DNA from: Topomyia yanbarensis
Taxonomy: Eukaryota > Arthropoda > Insecta > Diptera > Culicidae
Length of the DNA: 64,000 bases
Assembly: GCF_030247195.1 (NCBI RefSeq)
Contig: NC_080672.1
Coordinates: 192,562,199 to 192,626,198 of the forward strand
Direction: 5' to 3'
Shown here: positions 1-58,400 of the stretch, piece by piece
Position numbering within the stretch: position 1 is the stretch's first letter
How the letters are laid out: every line of letters begins with the position of its first letter
Translations under genes and position numbers: made by a program
The notes under the pieces: model-generated
The model's database searches: none
Told to the model about the DNA's origin: nothing
The model's input: only the letters and a program-made list of their open reading frames with translations

Positions 1-1936
1 GAAAAAGGCGTTTGAAAATAAAATAACAAATTTTAAATTAGACGTTTAACGTTTATTAATGGCGATTTCGATTGAACCTGAAACTGAGTCAGGTTCTAAC
101 CCCAACCGCTGTCAGTTCATACATTTTGACAGCAGTTGGGGTTAGGAACTGACTCAGTTTCGCCTCAAACTAAAACCACATAAGAAAATAAATAAGCAGG
201 ATACATGATAGCCGTGAAACTCAAGGCTGATGAGACCGCTTGTCAAAATTGACATCGCTGACGAGTTATCAAAGTTGACACTGTACAAACGACTTGTCAA
301 AATAGAGTGCGCATTTGAAAACGCAGCCACCAGCAAAAAGCTGAATTGTTTCCTCCGGAGTACTTCAAGTTTCTCTTGGCATTGGAACAAACCTAACACT
401 TTCTACGCAATATTACTCACTGGACCAAAAGGCATGAAACGAGAAATTTCCACAATACATCGTGCAGCACCTCCAGCGAGGGTTGTTGATGTACGAAGCA
501 CCGCGGTGGAACAGTCCACCCTCCGGGTACTAGATCACCAATCCTCAAGGTGAATATTTGAGAGCAAAGCAAATGACAAACGAATGCAATAATCAGTGGA
601 TACAATTTAGTTTGCAACACTCCGTGAACTAGCAAGTGGTTACCGACTGCTTTTTTCCAGCACGCAATCCACAATGAAATTTCTTCGCCGAATCAACATT
701 TGAATAATTTTGGCTCTACTGGCTACTTTACTATCAATATAATACTTCGCTCACCTTTGGAAGAAACAAGTATTTTCATGCAGAAGAATTTGACAACGAC
801 ATCAACATCTATGATCGAATATCACTATTTTGCACAACAGCAACTTTTCTTATTGAAAACACTTTTGATTGCGGAGATTCGGCTCGATCCGTAAATCACT
901 TGCACTAGCAGTATAATCCGCTCCCCCGAGAACGGGAGGAAACACCACCGAAATTCACTGCTGTACATCTCCAGTAAAATACCGTAAAGTACCATAACAA
1001 AAAAATCGAAAAAAACTATGTCCCGAAAAAACACAAGTCCCGAAAAAATCGCAAAAACGGCTAAGTGTCAGCCGTCGATGAAAAAAATACAAGTCCCAAA
1101 AGCGGGCTGCGCTATTACGATGTTCGCCCGCCGTTTACTAGCCATGGCGGACGAAATCAAAATTTCATTAGCCATCATGCCTCAGCAGAAAGTGGGTAGC
1201 AGTAAAAGCCAATGAAGTATATACAGGTCTGGCGATGGCACTTTGGTATTCGTAAGATGAATCATACATGAGTGGTGTGAGTGATCACAGTATAAATCGA
1301 CTTGCTTTCGTCATAGCGGTCGTTCCGCTCCCATTGAATCGTGTGGCCGCTATGACGTCGACCCGTTGTGCTTCTGGATTGTTTACATATTTTTGGTTGC
1401 CAACATCAGCAAACCGTGTGTTCTGCCACACCTATATATACTAGATTGAGTAAAAGCTCTCGACGAAGGACGGTAAAGTAGGGCGTTATACATACCAGCA
1501 TTTGAAAACGGCATAGAGATTAATTTCTTGTTTTTAAGGTCACAAATAATTTAAAGAAAAGGAAGGATCGCAATGAATAATTAGCATTTCAAGTTTATTT
1601 TAGTAATTAAGTTGGGTTCCTCACAATTCCCCATTTAAATAGAGAATATAAAACATCATGAAAAATTTCAAAACCGATTTTCTCGGAAGCATGCAATTGC
1701 GGTAACGCCCTTCTGAAAAATTGTCCTAGATTTGTATGATTGTCAATTTATGGGTTGAAAATTTTAGTGAATGTAAATGCTCATCATTCTGTTGTGCTAA
1801 AAGTGTTTAAAACTTACGTGCACGGTGTAATTTCGGCTTTTGAAACGTGCAACGTTCCGTGTGTTAAGTGTGAATAATAGTATTGTACCATCACCGATCG
1901 GTTGGCGTTTTCTACACGGAGAAGACACTTGGAAAT
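1..1936. other. 5' flank of lap, including probable promoter and 5' UTR
   Basis: No second gene was recognised here. The stretch holds a short hairpin repeat (annotated separately), low-complexity A-rich sequence near 990-1090, and the sequence leading to the lap start codon. A TATA-like stretch lies near 1431-1440, roughly 500 bases before the ATG, and could be a core promoter. No strong initiator or downstream element supports it. Open frames in this region are short and resemble nothing I know. Part of the region (about 344-395) resembles 40255-40305, so at least some of it is repeat-derived. Confidence 0.4.
80..161. repeat. Short hairpin MITE-like inverted repeat
   Basis: An 82-bp imperfect palindrome. 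The left arm begins GAAACTGAGTCAGGTTCTAA and the right arm ends TTAGGAACTGACTCAGTTTC. The arms pair over about 33 bp with a few mismatches around a short AT-rich centre. The size and structure fit a solo MITE or foldback remnant. No target duplication is obvious. Confidence 0.6.
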
Positions 1937-47152
<45,216 letters not shown>

Positions 47153-48405
47153 GTGAGTAAACTATAGTTATTAACTGTCATTCTGTTGTTATACGCATAA
47201 CAGTTATGTTTACATAGAAATGGACCTGTTGCACGCAGTATGGTATTATCCCTCCAGCACTGCTTATAATTGCAAGTCAGTTCCATGTAGATGGGGTATA
47301 CGACGGAACATGGGACTGAATTGCGTTTATAGGTAGAGCACATGCTCCAAATTTTAAAACACGACCACTCACGCGTTGTACTTTGTATAAGGCTGATAGT
47401 TTTATCTCTTATCCGCAGAATACCTTGTGATCCTGATCATTTAAAGCACTGCTCTCTTTTGCAAACTTGGGTAGTAGACCATGATCTTTTAGATGAGTGA
47501 ATGAATATAATTGTATTATGTTGCCAGGCGGCACTAGCACGACTGTGTTTTCGGTTTAGTTGCGTAATCTCGAATTATGCTATGAGATGGAGCTAGTATC
47601 CGTGCCATTTTTTCATCCTACTGTACCCATATCCGATTTTTTAGAAGGCAAAATTGCTCATGAGATTAAAACCTACGAAGTTGTACAACGAATAGTTTAG
47701 GATTCAGCAACTCGGCAACGCTAGCGAATATGCTCAATTGTGATTTCTGAATCTCAAGATTACGTATTTTCAGACGTGCTTTTGCTAGAGTTGTTAGTAC
47801 AAGTAGTTTGTAATTGGCACAAAAAGTGTTAACGCAATTAGTATTGTTATTTTGGTTCGCGATGAATGAATTGAGGAATAATTGTATTTGTTTAGTATTT
47901 TTTTATATTTAGACAAGGCTGCGTCGTTACTTCTCTGCGTTTTGTAAGTAGTTCCTTTACCGATAACTATCGTAAGTATCCGGTTTTGCCCGAATGTTTC
48001 GCGGGAGTACTACGGACTCCTAATTTAAATGAATTTCGTGCGTCTTTCTTCGGAATATCTCTAATGTATTATTCTTTCCGTATTTTAGGATGTAGTTCAA
48101 AGAAAAGCACAACAACTTTTTCAAAAATAACAACGATCTTGTAATTAATCAGATACATTAAATCGAAAAATGGCAAAAATTAGGAACTTGAGATACAGTA
48201 GGTTAAAAAATGACATACTCGCTGGCGCCGCCTAACGGCAGTATCTTGAAATATTCGCTGTACCACCTCGTAGGTTTTGATTTCTTCAGCGACTTTGTCG
48301 GAGACAAAATCAGTATTTTGAGACAAAGCAAACTGAAAAATGGCATGCTCACTAGCGCTACATAGAGGTAGAATTTTACACTATTTGGTCGTCTATAAGT
48401 TAGTT
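47153..48405. other. lap intron 7, first part, unassigned
   Basis: No coding similarity was seen. Two related lines near 48205-48265 and 48330-48360 (GGCATGCTCACTAGCGCTAC against GACATACTCGCTGGCGCCGC) show a small diverged internal repeat. Confidence 0.4.
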
Positions 48406-48662
48406 CTGCACTGCCCATAACAGCATAAGAGTCCCATGTTGAAAAACAGCAAGCCGAGAAAAACGCTGTTCAAGATTGTCCCATCCATTGAGCCAAATGG
48501 ATGGGACAACTATGTTTTGGTATTTTTTTTATATTTTCTGACCAAACCCAGTAATCTTATTTGTGCAGTGTGATTCAGTGGTGATACAGAATACAATCCA
48601 ACGGATAACTCATTTCCGACAAAAATCCACATGGGACTCTTATGCGTTTATGGGCAGTGCAG
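48406..48662. mobile_element. 257-bp MITE with about 34-bp inverted repeats
   Basis: The left end CTGCACTGCCCATAA followed by GCATAAGAGTCCCATGT pairs with the right end ACATGGGACTCTTATGC followed by TTATGGGCAGTGCAG. It has no coding capacity. The centre contains the hairpin annotated next. Confidence 0.75.
48476..48509. repeat. 14-bp perfect stem-loop
   Basis: TTGTCCCATCCATT, loop GAGCCA, AATGGATGGGACAA. It lies in the middle of the 257-bp MITE. Confidence 0.85.
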
Positions 48663-49325
48663 CACCTGAATAAAATTTCCAAAGAGAGTTACCCTCTACA
48701 GGATCAAAATCACGAGATATTTTGAACAGAATGTTGTTTTGTAGAACATCCCATATCACGCATCCCATTTAGATGGTTTTGGCAATCTCAGATTTTATGT
48801 TTGCCATTGAGGTAAGTCAGTGTATAAAAAATAATTTTGTCTTGCACATGTTTTCTTAGACTAGACTATCAGCACCGGGCGTGGGTATAAGCAATTTACT
48901 AACCGTCATCATAACACGACACCGCACCGGCAGTTGGTAAACAGGTTGGGAAATGGAAACTTATCGTTTCGGTTTACAGCGAGTCTCTATATTTGGTAAC
49001 TTCTTCCAACCGACGCCAACGTTGCTATTCGCAGAAAGGAGGCAAAACAAAGGAAAATGTAAAAAATAGGATCTCGCGATAAATGTTATGCAGAAGTGTT
49101 CTGCGTGAATTTTGATTCGACTCGTGAAAGATTTTTATTTTAAATAAAATTATGGATTGAGCTCAATAAATCGGTTGTGAGACAATAAATTATTTGATTG
49201 AATTCATTAACATTAGTTTACAGAAATTAAACAATTATTGAAATTAAAAGTTTATTGTAACTTTAATGAAAATATACTTTCAAACCTCGATTTACACCAA
49301 TTATTTTGTCGTTTGATACATTGAA

Positions 49326-49603
49326 CAGTCGTGATTCGCTGGTTGGGCCACAGCCTTGTCCAACTAACGAATTTGATTCGCTAGTTGGACCGACTGACAA
49401 ATGTCAAAAACTCTCCAAAAGAGATGTTGGCATTGTAAATGCATCTGTTCTTATCTCTAAATATTGTCAGATTGATTGTTAAAGTAAATTTGGCACGAGA
49501 TTTTGACGTTCAGATGCTTTTTAGTTGGACAATGGTCCAACTAGCGAAGGTCCAACTAAAAAGCGGTCCAGTTAAAAAGTGTCCAACCAGCGAATCACGA
49601 CTG
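49326..49603. mobile_element. 278-bp pogo-like MITE (CAGT...ACTG termini)
   Basis: Ends CAGTCGTGATTCGCTGGTTG and CAACCAGCGAATCACGACTG are perfect inverted repeats. The interior repeats GTCCAACTA-type motifs. CAGT termini and a TA on the right suggest a pogo/Tc1-type family. The related sequence near 53575 lacks the element, so it inserted after that duplication. Confidence 0.75.
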
Positions 49604-50236
49604 TATACTACCCAAGATCGCTTATTTGCCCCGTTTTCTATGGGATTTCCTATCTTCATGGGACTGACTTGCGATCAGTATAGTGAAATGCCTGAACGTG
49701 AATGCACTTGGAATTCAATTCACTTAGTCTGTAAATAAGGGGAGGGCGGGAGTAGACGGGGTTGGGTGGTTGTACTTAACTTATAAAAATATTTTTAATA
49801 CATTTTAACATTTCTAATATTGTTCTTAGAAACAGTAACACGAAATGTTAATTAACTTTATAATTTATTGTTGGACAATTAAATTGCTTGTTTCAAGACG
49901 TTTATTATAAATTTACTAGAAGTATTCCGCGTCGAACAATGTGGAAATGTCCTATAATTCTAGGATAGCCACTTTTGTTACTTCGTTGCAATAGTTTTTG
50001 ACTTACTCCGACAATTTTATGCAAACTGTGGATACATGGATGAGGATTTGATGACCAATTTGGTAAGCAGCGAAATTTGGCACTACCCCGCAGGACCGTT
50101 GTTTGAAAGCAAGATTCCGTGTTATGTCATTTGCCATACTGATAAATTGGAATCAAATTTATAATTTTTGAGCAATAACTCATTATTTGATTCCATCTTT
50201 GGAATTACCGTATCGACGACAAAATGTTGAATTCAG

Positions 50237-50879
<643 letters not shown>

Positions 50880-50950
50880 GTATTAACTTGCCACAAGTTC
50901 GTGTGTACCAATTTGCTCCAGGGTACGCACTTAATATTTATTTCTTGAAG

Positions 50951-53261
50951 TAGATGTAGTTGTAGTTAGTATTTCAGCTCCAGCGATACAACCGATTGTA
51001 ATTAGAATTAGTTGTGTTATTGGCGCCGAAATACTACACAGTTAAGCTTTTTCGGGAAATCAGCCGGAATACGAATTACGAATACATATTAGAACCAACC
51101 AGAATTTCCGATTGAACTTTACTTTACCCATAGGTGCACCCAAAGTTCATATATCGATTACTGGAAGCCTATTGGCCGATAGTAGCGCCGGCTAGCGGCT
51201 ACTTGTTGCCAAAGGCCTTGTTTATGTTATAAAGGCTCGCACAGAGTGAACCCAAGTCTACCTATCGAACAGTCAGATGGCTACCTATCGTGCAAAGTAA
51301 ACAAATATTCATCTTTCGGAGAACATGCAAGAAATGTATTAGTTAGTTAATATCATGGCGAAATATTTCAATCGTCGAAACAAGACACTGTATTCAGTTT
51401 ATTATGCTTTTTTTGTAACAATGTAAAATAAATTACATGGAATAGTATCAAAAATAAAGTGCTATAAGCCACGAAACAGTGGGTTTTCAATTCACTCCAT
51501 ATTAATTTATTGTGTAACTCGGTTGAAGTCACTGAAAGTTACAGCAAAAATTATGGGTGCCAGAAACAAAGAAGATTGCCATCTTAGGCAGCGTTGCGCA
51601 TTCCTCTGTACGGGACTCTATAATACCACAGACACTAATTGTTGTTTGCTTAAAAATGATAGTTATATGTTTTACACATACAATCTGAATTGTATGTCAT
51701 TTATTAATAGCAAAAGAAAAATCACTTTTGGTATGAGTCAAAATCCACATTGAGGGAAAATTCCGGAGAAACTATTGTTGGTTCAGCGCAATTCACAGCT
51801 GTTACGAAAGAGTTGACGATACTCCTTTTGTTCACGAGCACTAGATGTGTTTGGTGAATATTGTTTTGGAACTTCCTCTAAACGTGAATCTTGATAATTG
51901 TCTTTTAAGTACAAATCTCCGATCAACATGGGGAACGTGCTATTTGAACCAGTCGCTACTGATTCCTGATTCTAGTTCTAGGTTAGTTAGATGAGATACG
52001 ATTACTATAACAACGTGCTCCGTGTATCAACCTAGGAAAACAACGCATTTTACGCAAGTTAATATTATTATTGAAGCCACACATAAAATACTATCACTTA
52101 ATTATTTTTGTTTTACTGTATACTGTTCTGCCCAAGTTGTACAGTAATGTTTTCAAGTCGAATGGTTACGGTCCAGCGTACCAAGTATTCATGAATAAGC
52201 CCACTATTCTGCGATTCAAAATTGCCTTTGAATATACTTAAAACCCAGATATGTTTACCCGGCTATGCTGTCTACAATATGACCACAGCTGATGGACATT
52301 TGGGCTACAAAATTTATGTAAAAGTCAGTGTAAACGTCTATTACCTGGGGTATGGCAGTAGTCTCACATACATTAACGCGCAACTTTTCTCCCATCCGAA
52401 TATATTTGACTGCAGCGTCTGAAGGACGTACGTCAGATGGCTTCCGTATAATTTGGTAAAACCCAACTTTCTCTGGCTTTTCAATATAGTATTAGCTCCT
52501 CTTCAAAGGCTTCGAAATACATAAAAACGAAAGCGTATTCGAAACTGATCGTTCGTATAAACTGTTTCTGCAAAACAATCGTTGAATGGTCGTAAAGGTT
52601 CCTTCTCCGCAAGTTTGTTTGTAATATCTAGCATGAGATCCTTTTCATTACACTCCTGATTCAGAGCGGCCGTAGTATGTGCTTTAGACAATAACTTCTG
52701 GGTAAACATTAGTTATTAGAATTCATTGTCCGTTCCGAACCCATAACATTTCTTAGAATTTTTATTACATAGAGAATTTTAGCATATTTGAACAAAAAAA
52801 TGCCTTATTCAATTCAATAATACAATGTTTATTGCTCCAAACGGCAAAATTGATGGCATGAACATTTTTTTCATTGAAACAATAATTAACTTTTAATCTC
52901 AATAAACATTTCCAGTTTGAATAATTTTACAATCATAGCAATAAAATATTTTTAGAAAAGAGAACGATGTTTGTTACTGAAATGGTTTTATTAAATTCAA
53001 TAAATAAATGTATTTTCTTTCTAGCAATATTTTTTTACTGAATAAAGTCCATATCATTGAAAAAACGATTATTTTATTGCATGATTGCAAAAAAGTGTAA
53101 CGTAACTATAATAACAACTACCGGTGTAAAAACAGATTATTATTTTGGCAACCTATTTACCAACGACCGGTGCGAAAACGGGTGTCTAAATAAAATATTA
53201 TCGTTTAGCGTAATCAAAATACACACGCATTTGCTTACGCACCGGTGCTGATAGTCTAACA
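50951..53261. other. Unassigned intronic DNA
   Basis: AT-rich sequence without recognisable genes. Open frames at 51523-51753 and 52222-52422 match nothing I know. Confidence 0.35.
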
Positions 53262-53840
53262 GCACCGGAGCGTGGGTAATAGCGATTTGCTAACCGCCAT
53301 CATAACACGACACCGCACCGGCGGTTCGTAAACAGGTTGGGAAATGGAAACTTATCGTTTCGGTTTATAGCGAGTGCGTATATTTGATAACTTCTTCCAA
53401 CTGACGCCAACGTTGCTATTCGTAGAAAGGAAGCAAAGCAAAGAAAAATGTAAAAAATAGGGTCTCGCGATGATTGAATTAAATAACACTTATTTAAAGT
53501 TTACTGAAATGACAACAGGATTATTGAAATTAAAAGTTTATTGATTTATATTTTCAAACCTTGTCGTTTGATGCAATGAACAGTATTTGTTCGAATTCAA
53601 TAACACATATTTATGATCATGCTGTATGTTTACTGCGAGAAAGTAAAAATGAGTGCATCGAAGCAACTTGGATTGAACTGGAAGATGTAGCATTATGTCA
53701 AGCTGTCATGATGTGTCCCAGGATCAGATTGATGGGTCAAATCAAAAAACCAAAAATCTATGCAGAATGCATGGAAACGCTGCGAACAAATGGAACTGTG
53801 GAAAGTAAGATTCAAAAAGAAAGACAATGCGTGAAATTTT
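53262..53840 (+). other. Single-copy left flank of the tandem array
   Basis: Matches 48874-49080 at its left end (CACGACACCGCACCGGC onward). From about 53575 to 53840 an open frame (contains ECIEATWIELEDVALC and MMCPRIRLMGQIKKPK) has no resemblance I recognise. The array starts at 53841. Confidence 0.45.
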
Positions 53841-55230
53841 TTTGTGCAAAAGTCTTTAATTCAGGTCCAGTAGTAAGTGGAAGATAACGACGATAATGGT
53901 GTGCCACACACTCTGCAGCACTTGGTTCAGAAAAGAATTCCTAAAAAGAACTTGGACGGTCTTAGATTACACCTGTTACATCATCACCATCTAGTTTCAG
54001 GCGGTGGTTCATCATATTTTCGGGGGATAATATGGTGTTGTGGTGTATAGTGAAATGTATGAACGTGAATGCACTACCATAATAATGTGTTGATTAAAAG
54101 CCATTGTTTTCACTGTACCAAAACAGTAGTTTAACAATAATTTATACTACAGTCTAAAATGACATTACAATACAAAATCAATAAATTTTAACCTTTGGCG
54201 GGGTTAGACGGGGTTGGATGGTAGTACTTAACATTATAAAAATTGATATTTTTAATACATTCAAACATTTCTTATATTGCTCATAGAAACAGTAACACGA
54301 AATGGTTATTAACTATATAATTTATTGTTGGACAATAAAATTGATTGTTGCAAGAAATTTTATTACAAATTTGCCGTCGACCAATGTAGAAATATTCTAT
54401 GATTCAAGGATAATTACTTTTGTTAATTCGTTTCAATAGTTTTTGACTTACTTCGAGAATTTTATCCAAATATTGATACATGGATGTGGATTTGACGACC
54501 AATTTGGTAAGCAGCAAACGTCACGTTCAAAAATGTTCGAACGTTCGACTGTTTTATCTACCTATGATTATGACCTGTGTCAGGCCTTGGTAAACACCGG
54601 AGGATCCTTTGGGTCGGTCTAAGCACAGACAAACAGACCTAACAGACTGATTTGAGAAGTACATCGACCATATTCAAAAGAGCACATCTGAACATTACAT
54701 TACATTACGCTGCCTACTGTCGCTTCAGTTCATCGCATCGTAAAAAGCGATGCATTTAACAGGCGAAGCTCTAATAGAATTTCAAATTGTTTGAGTTAAA
54801 AGTGTTCACCATATTAAACTCTGGTTAGGAATTTTGCACTACACCGCAGGACCATTGTTTGAAAGCAAGATTCCGTGTTGTCATTTGCCATACTGATAAA
54901 TTGGAACCAAATTTATAATTTTAAACAGTAAGTGATAATTTGATTCCATCTTTGGAATTACCTTATCGATGACAAAATGTTGGATTAAATTGATACACTG
55001 TATTAATTTGCCACTAATTCGTGTGTACCAATTTGCCCCAGGGTACGCACTTAATGTTTATTTCGCTCGAACAGTAAGTTTTTTTTCGCTCGAACAGTCA
55101 ACGAGTGCGGACGCCTCTCCAAGCGCTCCGCAAGTAATTTATTAATTAGTATTTTTTACCTACGTAAACAAACATCGCGCGCTTGCCTCGTAAGTCACAG
55201 TGCTATTCAACTTCAAGTAATAGTAAAATA

Positions 55231-56295
55231 ATGCAGTGCGGTGTAAAAACTTGTAACATAAACGACGACCGCTTCCTCTGGAAGTGTGAATTTTGCAGCA
55301 GATCGTACCATGCTGCCTGTGTGCCTGTGTGTGCGGACTGCCAGCACATTATTAGGACAGAGGTCGACACTCGCAAAATGATCTATCTACAAGATCAGCT
55401 GCTAAAAATGATGAAGTGGCACACGGACACACAACATCGAACCACAGCTGACCTAAAGAGCCACAGTCTTGGATTGTTCGGTAGCATCGAACAATTACTT
55501 AACGACGTAAAGCAGTCAATGCAAGTCGTGCATAAAAAGAACGAAAACATATACAGTAAACTAGGTCAGCATTTTCATTCTTGTGACAATTTGTTACAAA
55601 ATTCTATCGACACCATCAGCAAATCGACCAAAACAATATCGGACAATATGAATCATAAAATTGACGAACGGCTATCACACTCCGAGAACGAACTGCTTTC
55701 CACTAAATGTTCTGAGCCGTACCCTCTCGCCAATTCCGACCTATTGGAGAAATTGAAGGAAGAAGTGAAAGCTATCTCCATTGCAATCTCCAACATGACA
55801 ACACCAGAAAATGGCATGAATCAATCAAAATCCCTGGCTGAAGAATTAGCGGAAAAATCACACGCTACAATAATCCAACAGAAAATAGATCATACGTCTC
55901 CAGGCTGGTGATTTTTGGGCGATAAATGGCAATGGAAGCAGGATTGGACAAAATATGACGCCAAACAACGCATTCGACGACTTCAGGAGAAAGCTGCTGA
56001 TAAGGTAAGACGCAACCGAAAACGTCGTAAGCAGTCAAGTCAACGTGACAACGATCGCGCTAACAATCATCATAACGACAGTGGTAAGACGTCAGACAAA
56101 TTACTACTTGCCACGACGAAAAAACAATTTTCCGTTCCTCCCACAACCACCGAACATCCGATTCCAGGTCTTGCAATACCAGCAGTAAAACCAAATTTCA
56201 TAAACCTTAAAAAAGGCGACACTATCAACCCATACCGTTCAGCTAACAAAAACATTCAACCCAAACAAATGGAAGTGACGGCGAATATAGTTTAA
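55231..56295 (+). pseudogene. LINE ORF1 with PHD-type zinc finger and coiled coil, copy 1
   Basis: The likely start is the ATG at 55231 (MQCGVKTCNINDDRFLWKCE); an open frame without ATG extends to 55183. The Cys/His cluster CEFCSRSYHAACVPVCADC is a PHD-like finger. A long helical segment follows (LLKMMKWHTDTQHR through NELLSTKC). A TGA at 55909 interrupts it before a basic region (RRLQEKAADKVRRNRKRRKQ). PHD-type ORF1 proteins occur in some LINE families. The role is presumably RNA or chromatin binding, which is inferred. Confidence 0.75.
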
Positions 56296-56754
56296 ACACA
56301 TTGGCAACCACATATCAACATTCGAACACAGACAGCCAATTTGAACTGGACCTCTTGCGACCTCCAATCGCCTTACGTCACAATCAACGAATGGCGATGG
56401 TCGCTTTTTAAAGGCCAGACTTCGCGAACCAAAAATAATGAACATTGTACGCCTATACCTGGCATATATGAAGGACCAACACCCATCTATTTGCGTGGAA
56501 GGAATGACGCCGACCAGCATTAAAATGACGCTCGCATCCGAAGGACTACCGACCGCTCCTGACCATCTCCTGCGCATTTTCATCGAAGTCTAACAGGAAT
56601 ATGGGCTAAACCCAGACGAAGCAGCAGCAGACCTTGACTCCTAACGACGCCCTCTTTAGAGGAAGAAAATATAACTGTAAGTAATTTAAATATTCCAAAA
56701 ACTTTTTCGCATCCACAACAGAATTCGACTGAAATTTTAGTCTATTGCCAAAAT

Positions 56755-57955
56755 TTTAATCGAATGAAAAGCCCAGCCAAAATGGAAGAAATCCAACAAA
56801 AACTAATTTCATCTTCTTTTAATATAATTCTTGGAACAGAAAGTAGCTGGGATGAAAGCGTAAGAAGCGAAGAAATTTTTGGAAATCAATTTAATGTATT
56901 TCGGCATGACCGTAATTTGTCTCTTTGTAATAAAAAGTCTGGAGGATGAGTCATTATAGCCATAAACGCAGACTTTCCTTCAGAAGAAATAGAAACCATG
57001 AAACATATAGAATTTAAACATATATGGGCAAAAGCACTGTGTACTTTCCACCTGAAAATGCTCACAAAAAATCATTTGAACTATTTTTTCAAACTGTAGA
57101 ATCTATCATGTCAAACATGGAACCTGAAGTAAACCTGCGTATTTATGGCGACTTTAATCAACGTAACACCAACATTGAAAACGAATCTATTTTACTCCCA
57201 GTCGTAGGCGAAAATGAAACACTTCAATACTTCTTTGACAAAATATCTGAATTTGGCCTGCACCAAATCAACCATGTAAAAAATAGACAAAATTCATATT
57301 TAGACCTCTTATTCACGAACTGCACTGAAGACTTCTGTGTCAATGCATCTTTAACTCCATTATGGAAAAATGAAGTATTTCACACAGCAATCGAATATTC
57401 AATTTTCTTTCATCAAAACTCTTCCCCGAACGACTTGGAGTATGAGGAAGTGCCGGAATACCATAAAACCGACGTCGAAGAAGTCAAACGTAGACTATGT
57501 AGAATAAATTGGCGAACTGTATTGAGTATAGAAGGAAATGTCAACGAAGCAGTGACTAAATATTCTATTTAATTGTAACGAATTTAATCTCTGAAACAGT
57601 ACCAGTAAAAAGAAGAAGAAGAACTCATGGCGGTCAGCAGCCTGTATGGTTCAACCAACATAAAATTTACAAGAAAGAACATAGCATTACAAATCGGCAA
57701 AACTATCTGAATATTTGCTCCCAACTCGACAGAGCCATTAACACTGCACATGAAGAATATAATCGTAAAACTGAGACTGAAATCAAGACCTGTCCAAAGA
57801 ATTTCTTCAATTACGTGAAAACGAAATTGAAAAGTAGCAACTTTCCATCCATGTAGGAAATAACAATACTGAAATTTGCAATTTATTTGGAAAATTCTTT
57901 CAAGAAGTCTACACTTCATATTCCGAAACAGACCGCGACCGCGACTAATTTTCAT
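56755..57955 (+). pseudogene. LINE endonuclease and linker, copy 1
   Basis: Reads ILVYCQNFNRMKSPAKMEEI and SFNIILGTESSWDESV (catalytic Asn and Glu), a stop at 56947, VIIAINADFPSEEIE, then after a shift VNLRIYGDFNQR, LLFTNC, and later DVEEVKRRLCRINW. These are the blocks of an apurinic-type LINE endonuclease in order. The frame breaks at least three times. Confidence 0.75.
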
Positions 57956-58400
57956 TTATACCTGAATTTTCAAATGACATTTCCGTCCACGAACTATCTG
58001 AACACGAAATTATCACTGCACTAAAAAACTTAGACGCATCAAAAGGACCTGGACCGGACGGAATAGCACCAATATTTAAAAAAAATCTAGCAGAAGAATT
58101 CACTCTACCATTACTACATATTTTCAACATGTCACTGAAAAATGGAACATTCCCAGAAATATGGAAATCATCCTTTTTAGTGCCAATTTTTAAATCAGGC
58201 GCTAAATCGGACTTCCGAAACCATCGTGGGATTGCCGTTATATCATGCATTCCAAAATTATTCCAAAAACTAGTAAATGACAAAATATTTCAGCAAATCA
58301 ATAATCAAATAACAAGCAAACAGGATGGCTTTTATAAAGGCCGCTCAACAACATCAATCCTTTTAGAATTTGTGCAAAAGTCTTTAATTCAGGTCCAGTA
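57955..58400 (+). pseudogene. LINE reverse transcriptase fingers, copy 1, cut at the tandem joint
   Basis: Reads FIPEFSNDISVHELSEHEII, LKNLDASKGPGPDGIAP, NGTFPEIWKSSFLVPIFKSG, NHRGIAVISCIPKLFQ, QDGFYKGRSTTSILLEF, which are RT motifs 0-2a. The tandem junction at 58368 falls directly after ILLEF, so the catalytic Asp motifs are missing from this copy. Confidence 0.8.

Larger units (their letters stand above)
53841..58368 (+). repeat. Tandem 4528-bp unit, copy 1
   Basis: Identical to 58369-62896 apart from a few substitutions (for example near 54612, 54946, 56204 and 56223). It begins TTTGTGCAAAAGTCTTTAAT and ends inside the RT of a LINE. The unit holds about 1.2 kb of non-coding sequence and about 3.3 kb of LINE. 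Confidence 0.95.
55066..58368 (+). mobile_element. Jockey/CR1-like LINE with PHD-type ORF1, copy 1
   Basis: It starts where similarity to 50880-50950 stops, with two CGCTCGAACAGT motifs. It carries ORF1, an endonuclease and the RT fingers, and is cut at 58368 by the tandem junction before the catalytic palm. Stops such as TGA at 55909-55911 and 56947-56949 and several frameshifts make it dead. All of these are shared with copy 2, so decay came before the duplication. Confidence 0.82.

Noticed and set aside
1883..1936. lap start upstream of 1937
   Set aside because: The frame is open there, but no family similarity precedes [10 protein letters not shown] and the first codon is not ATG.
53561..53887. 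A 108-codon frame at the left edge of the tandem array
   Set aside because: It crosses the array junction, has no recognisable domain, and is probably chance or an unrecognised repeat.
55183..55230. Start of LINE ORF1 at 55183
   Set aside because: That codon is TTG; the first ATG in the frame is at 55231, directly before the zinc finger.
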